From an uncultured Chitinophaga sp. (GTDB lineage: Bacteria > Bacteroidota > Bacteroidia > Chitinophagales > Chitinophagaceae): 37,875 bases of DNA. Position numbers and translations under genes: made by a program. Under the pieces are notes generated by a model. It was not told the DNA's origin. It searched no databases and saw only the letters and a list, made by a program, of their open reading frames with translations. Of this stretch, positions 33,071 through 37,875 are shown in pieces. The first letter of the stretch is position 1. Every line of letters begins with the position of its first letter. The stretch is taken from positions 1 through 37,875 of the forward strand of contig NZ_CABHOU010000030.1 in assembly GCF_902168175.1 (NCBI RefSeq). Direction: 5' to 3'.

Positions 33071-33817
33071 CTATTTCGCCTGCTGCTTTTCTTTGGTCCT
33101 TTGCTGCCAGGCGGCTGTTTCTTTTTTCAGGTCGTATCCCGCGGCCGAGAGATAATTGTTGATCCGTCCTTTGTATTTTCCGAACATTTTATGTTTATCG
33201 TCTGATGAACCTTCGTCCATGGCCAGTTCTCTTGCTTCTATCAGCCATGCGTATATCTGTTCTTTTTGCGGGGCAGTGAGGCCGGGCAACATATCCTGGT
33301 AGGCCGTGTAGGTAACGGGCAGTACACTATATGTCATCCCGTTTTTCACCTGTTCCAGTTGTTGCTCATTTAAATTTTGTTTCAGGTGGATGATGAAAGA
33401 CTGGTGCAGTTTAGCCAGTGCTGCTGCCTTTTTTTCCTCCTGTTGTTTAACCGACCTGGCTTTTTCCTCACCTGTACCCGTTCCTGCCTTAATACCAGCT
33501 ATTACCTGCTTATTTTCCTCATGAACAGTGTTAAGGTTAATATATTGATGGATAATTTCGTTTAAAACCTTCTTCGCCTGAGCGCTGTCGTTAATACCTA
33601 AAGTACTAACGATCTTTTCAGAACGGGTGGCTACCACTTTTTTGTAATCCGCAGCTTCCTGGCCCCAACTGCGAACAGGAAAAATCACGCTGAAACAGCC
33701 TATCAAAATGCTTATTAAAAAGAAAGAGGAAAGTGCCCGTGTAACAACAGCAGCGCGACGCCGGGGCAACCGGGCAGCAGTGGAAAAACCTGTTTTACCA
33801 TGCGATACCTTTTTCAT
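33071..33817 (-). CDS. Exported DUF3826-family protein of unknown function
   Basis: The start is set at the ATG at 33817. The open frame reaches 33913, but only through a TTG codon and without a better signal. The resulting 248-residue protein has a long basic N-region, a hydrophobic core (F-F-L-I-S-I-L-I-G-C-F-S-V-I-F) and a probable cleavage after S-W-G-Q. The L-I-G-C stretch also resembles a lipobox, so it could be a lipoprotein. The mature part is helical and charged, with an Ala/Lys/Glu-rich segment in the middle that may be coiled coil, and ends with 'A-A-G-Y-D-L-K-K-E' and a Lys/Gln-rich tail. It resembles DUF3826, a family often found beside PUL genes in Bacteroidota. No function is known to me. 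It has non-coding DNA on both sides and so may be its own transcription unit. Confidence 0.75.
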   Translation of the reverse strand: MKKVSHGKTGFSTAARLPRRRAAVVTRALSSFFLISILIGCFSVIFPVRSWGQEAADYKKVVATRSEKIVSTLGINDSAQAKKVLNEIIHQYINLNTVHEENKQVIAGIKAGTGTGEEKARSVKQQEEKKAAALAKLHQSFIIHLKQNLNEQQLEQVKNGMTYSVLPVTYTAYQDMLPGLTAPQKEQIYAWLIEARELAMDEGSSDDKHKMFGKYKGRINNYLSAAGYDLKKETAAWQQRTKEKQQAK

Positions 33818-34056
33818 AAAGCGGAATTTTTCTATTAGTTCAGCAAAAGACGAAGGGAGAAACACCCTTTCATTCTCTGGATTAAAGATAGCAGCAACCG
33901 GCCCTTTAACCAATGTAAGGTTTCACTATAAAGATGGAACATTTTACTATTTACGGGGTATTTAATCTCCGGGAACGATTGCGTAAAAACGGGCTGTATT
34001 CGCCCCCCGGGTTTTCCGTGGCAGCAGCAATGCCTAAAAGCACATTTCGTTATGTT
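33818..34056 (-). promoter_or_regulatory. Spacer before the DUF3826 gene with a possible promoter
   Basis: This 239-bp stretch between the GH78 stop and the DUF3826 ATG holds no supported gene. On the minus strand, TACATTGG at 33910-33917 matches the Bacteroidota -7 element TAnnTTTG at five of six fixed positions. No clear TTTG is seen 19-21 nt further upstream. A start site there would give a leader of roughly 85 nt. No convincing terminator hairpin was found after the GH78 stop. Confidence 0.3.
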
Positions 34057-36792
34057 TTATTCCTGTACGGTAAACAGGTAGGTGCCCGATCCAACGGGGA
34101 TTGCCACCCGTCCGTTTTCAGGCGCTTTATGAATGGATTGACCGTTCTGCCTTATCGTAGCAGCAGCGGCAGCCGGCAGGTAAATGGTGGCGGTGGTATT
34201 CGCGGGGATCTCTGCTTTTAACTGAAACTTTCCGGGGCTCTTTGTCCAGCTGCTCACTATATCCCCATAAGGTGAACGGTAACGTGCTTTCACAAACTTC
34301 AGGTCACCTACCGGTTCAGGTTTTATAGCGATGTGTTTATATCCTGTGGAACTGGGGTCCTGCCCTATGCCGGCCAAACCAGCATAAAACCATTCCATCA
34401 GGTGGCCGAGCATAAAATGATTATTCGATACGGATGGATAGGCTTGCCAGCTTTCTGTGAGTGCGGTTGCACCATGCTTCAGCTGATAGCCGTAACCCGG
34501 TACATCGTCGCGGGAGTTCATATCGAAAATCACATCACTTCTGCCGGCATCTTCCAATGCCCGCAATACGTACCGATAGCCGATATCACCGGCAGTCAGG
34601 GCGTTGTTACGGCTGCGAATATCTTTTACCAGGGCTGCGACTACGGCGGGGCGGTCACCGGGTTCCACTAAATCCATATACAGGGCCATGGCGTTGGCGG
34701 TTTGACTGGCGGAGTCGTATTGTAATTTTTGCCGGTCGAAGTACTGCTGGTTAAAGGCCTGTTTAACCTGGTACGCCAACACGTCATATTCCTTTGCCTC
34801 ATCCTCCTTATCCAGCAGTAAGGCTGTTTTAGCCATGATATGTAAATCATAGTAGTAGGTGGCGGTGGCGGTAATACCCATCTTTGTCATCTGCGAAAAA
34901 CCCGATTTCTGCGGACCAATATCAAACCAGTCGCCTAAGCCATGAGAAAGAATGTGCCCGTTACTTTTCTTTTGCAGGTAACCGGTATACTTCTTCATCA
35001 TGTTATAAGACTGCCGCAATGTTTCCAGGTCGCCGTACCACCGGTAGTTATACCAGGGCAGAATGATGGCGGCACTGCCCCATTCCGGCGATTCATCAAA
35101 GGGAGCGGTAAAGCGGGTAAACTCGGGGGCTATTTCTGGTACTTTACCATCTTCGTACTGTGCGTTCATCATATCCCGGATCACTTTCCTGAACAAACTG
35201 GCCGCATCGTAGTTAAAGTGTACGGAGGCGCCCATAAGGTGCGTTTGTTCCAGCCAGCCCAGTTTCTCGCGGTGGGGACAGTCGGTGTATACACTTACAG
35301 TATTACTCTTTATCGCCCAGTCTATCAAAGCGTAAGTTTTATTGAACAACTCGTTCGAACTGGAAAAAGCGCCTGCTTTTGCTGCAGCGTTCCTGGTATG
35401 TAAGCCTTCTATTAATGTGATGGAAGGGCGTGCTTTTGTACTGTCAGCCGCCATACACTGTACCTCCAGATACCTGAAGCCGTAATAAGAAAAACGCGGA
35501 TGCCAGGTTTCTGTTCCTTCTCCCTTTAAAATGTAAGTGAAATACGACGGTGGGCCCGATGCTTTCTGATTGGCAGTACCATCTTCGTTCACTAACTCCG
35601 CCGGGGTAATTTTAACCGTATCTCCCTTATTGCCCTTCACTTTAATAAAAGGGATGCCGGAGAAATTCTGCCCCAGGTCATATACCCGCGTACCTGGTAT
35701 TATTTCTTTTATATGGATGGGCTTAAACCGTTCCATCACCTTCACAGGTTCCGCCATTTGTGATACGAGGGGAATGCCGGTGGTTACCTGCACCGGTTTC
35801 CAGTTGCGGGCATCAAACGAAGCGGTGTTCCAGCCTGCCTGTTCGAGGGCGGCATCGTAATCTTCGCCGCCGAATATACTGGAAAAGATGATGGGTGAAG
35901 GAGTTGTACGCCAGCTCTCGTCACTTATAATATTTTCTGTTGTGCCGTCAGTATATGTTATGTCAACACGCACGATCATTTTGGGTAAGCCGTAAGCGCC
36001 TGTCATTTTCCGGTAACGCTGGCTGGGAATGTAATAGAAGCCATTGCCGAGCATTACGCCAATAGCGTTCGCGCCGGGTTTACATTGGCCGGTAATATCA
36101 AAAGTCACGTATTGTGCTTCCCGTTCGTAGTTCGTCCATCCCGGGTCCAGGAAGTGATCGCCGGTTTTACGGCCGTTCATGCTCATTTCAAAATGTCCTA
36201 AGCCTGAAATAAAAGCAGTAGCCGACTTCACGGGTTTGGCCAGTGTAAACGTTTTACGGAACAGTGGTAATATATTTCGCCGGGTGCCCCAGGCCTTTTT
36301 ACCACCCAGGTGTACGTGGGGGGCAATGATTGCCGTATCCTCAATTACGTCGTGTGCTATCCATTTTGCCCCGGCCCAGTCCTGTGCGGATAATAAACCC
36401 ATTTGCCAGTAAGCTGGTTTGCTCCAGGCGGAGTATTTTCCTTTGTTGTCCCACACCATCACTTTCCACCAGTATTTTTTACCTGGCTTCAGGGCGGGAC
36501 CGTTATATTTTATTTGTTGTGATAACGCAGTGCTGGTCTTTTGTGTATCCCAAATGTTTCCCTGGTCCCGTTGCAGTAATGCGGGATCATCGGCTACCAG
36601 CAGGCGGTAAGCGGTTTGTGATACATTGTTTTGTGAAGCGCGTATTATCCAGCTGAATGCGGGCGCCCGGTTTTCCACACCCAGTGGGTTTTCGCGGTAT
36701 TCGCAAACCAGGCCGGTAACTGTTACCTGCTGTGCTGCAGCGGCAAATGCCAGTAACTGTAAAAGCAGGTAAACCCGTAACCATTTCTTCAT
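34057..36792 (-). CDS. GH78-family alpha-L-rhamnosidase, exported
   Basis: The 911-residue protein has a signal peptide at 1-20 (ending AFAAAA-Q) and the canonical GH78 layout. Residues 22-135 are a fibronectin-like domain, 140-355 and 360-455 are beta-sandwich domains, 475-810 are the (alpha/alpha)6 barrel, and 815-911 are a C-terminal beta-sandwich. The catalytic acid motif D-C-P-H-R-E-K-L-G-W (504-513, likely general acid E509) and the base-side motif G-A-T-A-L-T-E-S-W (774-782, likely base E780) are both intact. It should remove terminal alpha-L-rhamnose from rhamnogalacturonan fragments in the periplasm. It starts 1 nt after the stop of the GH95 gene, so the two are cotranscribed. It shares architecture with the GH78 half of the 1261-residue fusion but has no sialidase-like extension. 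The exact linkage is not predictable. Confidence 0.93.
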   Translation of the reverse strand: MKKWLRVYLLLQLLAFAAAAQQVTVTGLVCEYRENPLGVENRAPAFSWIIRASQNNVSQTAYRLLVADDPALLQRDQGNIWDTQKTSTALSQQIKYNGPALKPGKKYWWKVMVWDNKGKYSAWSKPAYWQMGLLSAQDWAGAKWIAHDVIEDTAIIAPHVHLGGKKAWGTRRNILPLFRKTFTLAKPVKSATAFISGLGHFEMSMNGRKTGDHFLDPGWTNYEREAQYVTFDITGQCKPGANAIGVMLGNGFYYIPSQRYRKMTGAYGLPKMIVRVDITYTDGTTENIISDESWRTTPSPIIFSSIFGGEDYDAALEQAGWNTASFDARNWKPVQVTTGIPLVSQMAEPVKVMERFKPIHIKEIIPGTRVYDLGQNFSGIPFIKVKGNKGDTVKITPAELVNEDGTANQKASGPPSYFTYILKGEGTETWHPRFSYYGFRYLEVQCMAADSTKARPSITLIEGLHTRNAAAKAGAFSSSNELFNKTYALIDWAIKSNTVSVYTDCPHREKLGWLEQTHLMGASVHFNYDAASLFRKVIRDMMNAQYEDGKVPEIAPEFTRFTAPFDESPEWGSAAIILPWYNYRWYGDLETLRQSYNMMKKYTGYLQKKSNGHILSHGLGDWFDIGPQKSGFSQMTKMGITATATYYYDLHIMAKTALLLDKEDEAKEYDVLAYQVKQAFNQQYFDRQKLQYDSASQTANAMALYMDLVEPGDRPAVVAALVKDIRSRNNALTAGDIGYRYVLRALEDAGRSDVIFDMNSRDDVPGYGYQLKHGATALTESWQAYPSVSNNHFMLGHLMEWFYAGLAGIGQDPSSTGYKHIAIKPEPVGDLKFVKARYRSPYGDIVSSWTKSPGKFQLKAEIPANTTATIYLPAAAAATIRQNGQSIHKAPENGRVAIPVGSGTYLFTVQE

Positions 36793-36793
36793 A

Positions 36794-37875
36794 TTATTGC
36801 TTTACGAGTGAACCATTGAAGTGGTACAAACCATTGTTCGCGGTTTTCATCTCCATCACCTTTCCTTTGTAACGTAAAACCAGTGGCGCACCGGCTTTCG
36901 AGCGAACTACCAAATCCTGCAATGCACCATCTTTCCATTTCATGTTAATCACAAATCCGCCTCTCGCGCAAATACCTTTCATTTCACCATCAGGGATGGC
37001 TGCGGGAAGTGCGGGCAGGATATCGATATACTTTGTATGACTTTGCAGCAGCATCTCCGCCATACCAGCCGCTCCGCCAAAGTTACCATCTATCTGGAAA
37101 GGCGGATGGGCGTCGAACAGGTTGGGGTAACTGCCTGCACCGTTACGGGCGGGACTTAACAACATACCTATCATTTTATACGTATGCTCTGCATCGGCAA
37201 AACGTGCCCAGAAGTTGATCTTCCAGGCCAGGCTCCAGCCCGTGGCTGCGTCGCCACGGAATATCAGTGATTGTTTCGCCGCCTTTAGCAGTTCAGGTGT
37301 TTCATCTCTGTTAATTTCGTTACCAGGATACAGCGCCCAGAGGTGCGATACGTGGCGGTGTTTACTACCCGGATCATCCTTATCGGCCACCCACTCCTGT
37401 AACTGGCCGTGTTTGCCTACCTGGTCGGGTGCTATTTGTTTGTATTTGGCCGCGAGCGTATCGCGAAGCGGCTTATCCACGCCCAGTATTTCACTGGCCG
37501 CTATTACATCTTTAAAAAGATTACGAATGATCTGGTGGTCCATAGAAGGGCCAGCCACTAAACCTCCCTGCTCCGGCGAGTTGGAGGGTACGCTGATCAG
37601 CCAGCCAGTTTGGGGATCTTTCACCAGGAAGGTGTTGAAGAACAGGGCCGCCTGTTTCATCAGCGGGTAGGCCCTTTGCGCCAAAAACTGTTTATCACGC
37701 GTAAACTGATAATGCTCCCATAAGTGCTGGCAAAGCCAGGCACCACCTGTTACCCAAATGCCGTGGTCCGCCGCATTGATGGGCGCTGTACCTCTCCACA
37801 AATCCGTATTATGATGCAGTACCCACCCCGGCGCATTGTAATAGGCTTTTGCCGTTTTGCTCCCCGCCACCGCCA
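36794..37875 (-). CDS. GH95-family alpha-L-fucosidase/alpha-L-galactosidase, 3' part only
   Basis: The frame is open to the end of the window, so the 5' portion is missing. About 360 of an expected 800 or so residues are visible. The visible part covers the second half of the (alpha/alpha)6 barrel and the C-terminal beta domain of GH95. Motifs include '[12 protein letters not shown]' , 'S-N-S-P-E-Q-G-G', '[13 protein letters not shown]', '[12 protein letters not shown]', 'G-W-S-L-A-W-K-I-N' and '[18 protein letters not shown]'. Family members release alpha-L-fucose or alpha-L-galactose. The terminal L-galactose of RG-II chain A is removed by a GH95 enzyme in B. thetaiotaomicron, so that is a fitting role. 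The stop lies 1 nt before the GH78 ATG. A Met near 37870 is internal, not a real start. Confidence 0.92.
   Translation of the reverse strand, partial: AVAGSKTAKAYYNAPGWVLHHNTDLWRGTAPINAADHGIWVTGGAWLCQHLWEHYQFTRDKQFLAQRAYPLMKQAALFFNTFLVKDPQTGWLISVPSNSPEQGGLVAGPSMDHQIIRNLFKDVIAASEILGVDKPLRDTLAAKYKQIAPDQVGKHGQLQEWVADKDDPGSKHRHVSHLWALYPGNEINRDETPELLKAAKQSLIFRGDAATGWSLAWKINFWARFADAEHTYKMIGMLLSPARNGAGSYPNLFDAHPPFQIDGNFGGAAGMAEMLLQSHTKYIDILPALPAAIPDGEMKGICARGGFVINMKWKDGALQDLVVRSKAGAPLVLRYKGKVMEMKTANNGLYHFNGSLVKQ

Noticed and set aside
32984..33205. Small plus-strand open frame reaching into the susC leader
   Set aside because: It overlaps the DUF3826 gene end antisense, has odd composition and no supporting context.
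33818..33913. N-terminal extension of the DUF3826 protein to 33913
   Set aside because: The extension would begin at TTG and put 32 extra residues before an otherwise complete signal region; the ATG at 33817 is better.
1..37875. CRISPR arrays, tRNA or rRNA genes, transposases, integrases and phage genes
   Set aside because: None were seen; almost all sequence is accounted for by the listed minus-strand genes.

Overview
The window looks like the core of a large polysaccharide utilization locus (PUL) from a Bacteroidota bacterium. Protein style suggests a soil Chitinophagaceae member (Chitinophaga or Niastella type), but that genus call is inference. Evidence for the phylum is a SusC/SusD outer-membrane pair, many enzymes each with their own export signal, and weak Shine-Dalgarno sequences. 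Every gene I can support lies on the minus strand, so transcription runs from high to low coordinates. I found no tRNA, rRNA, CRISPR, insertion sequence, phage gene, or regulator (HTCS, AraC, ECF sigma/anti-sigma).

The enzyme set points to plant pectin, most specifically rhamnogalacturonan-II (RG-II). GH140 (apiosidase type), GH141 (fucosidase type), a CE19-like pectin methylesterase domain, GH95, GH127, three GH78 rhamnosidase-family proteins, GH2 and PL1 together match the families known from the RG-II loci of Bacteroides thetaiotaomicron (BT0981-BT1030 region). Substrate assignment is inference from family content.

Layout in transcription order. (1) 37875-34057: the 3' part of a GH95 enzyme, then a GH78 rhamnosidase after a 1-nt gap. 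(2) 33817-33071: a DUF3826 exported protein set off by non-coding spacers on both sides. (3) 32682-26657: SusC, SusD and a lipoprotein likely to be a surface glycan-binding protein, preceded by a 388-bp leader that probably holds a promoter. (4) 26624-21779: PL1 pectate lyase and a 1051-residue protein with a beta-helix and an uncharacterised TIM-barrel-like half. (5) 21773-9536: a tightly packed block of GH140, GH43-like, a sialidase-fold protein (GH143 candidate), an (alpha/alpha)6-barrel protein (GH142 candidate), GH2, and a GH78/sialidase-like fusion, mostly joined by 4-nt ATGA overlaps. (6) 9516-7315: a three-part fusion of an STN-like domain, a CE19-like esterase and a xylose-isomerase-like TIM barrel. 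(7) 7219-1: GH141, a cytoplasmic Gfo/Idh/MocA oxidoreductase, an SSS-family sodium:solute symporter, a divergent GH78, and the 5' part of a GH127 enzyme.

Proposed logic: the lipoproteins and SusC/D capture and import pectic oligosaccharides. PL1 cuts homogalacturonan flanks, the esterase removes methyl groups, and the periplasmic exo-enzymes strip RG-II side chains (GH95, GH141 and GH140 on chain A; GH78, GH2 and GH127 on chain B; GH78-sialidase fusion on the Rha-Kdo chain C; GH142/GH143-like pair on the Araf-Dha chain D). The symporter and oxidoreductase may then take up and process a released sugar. Most interesting for follow-up are the GH78/sialidase-like fusion, the two-gene version of a BT1020-type enzyme, the STN-esterase-isomerase fusion, and the beta-helix/TIM-barrel protein.
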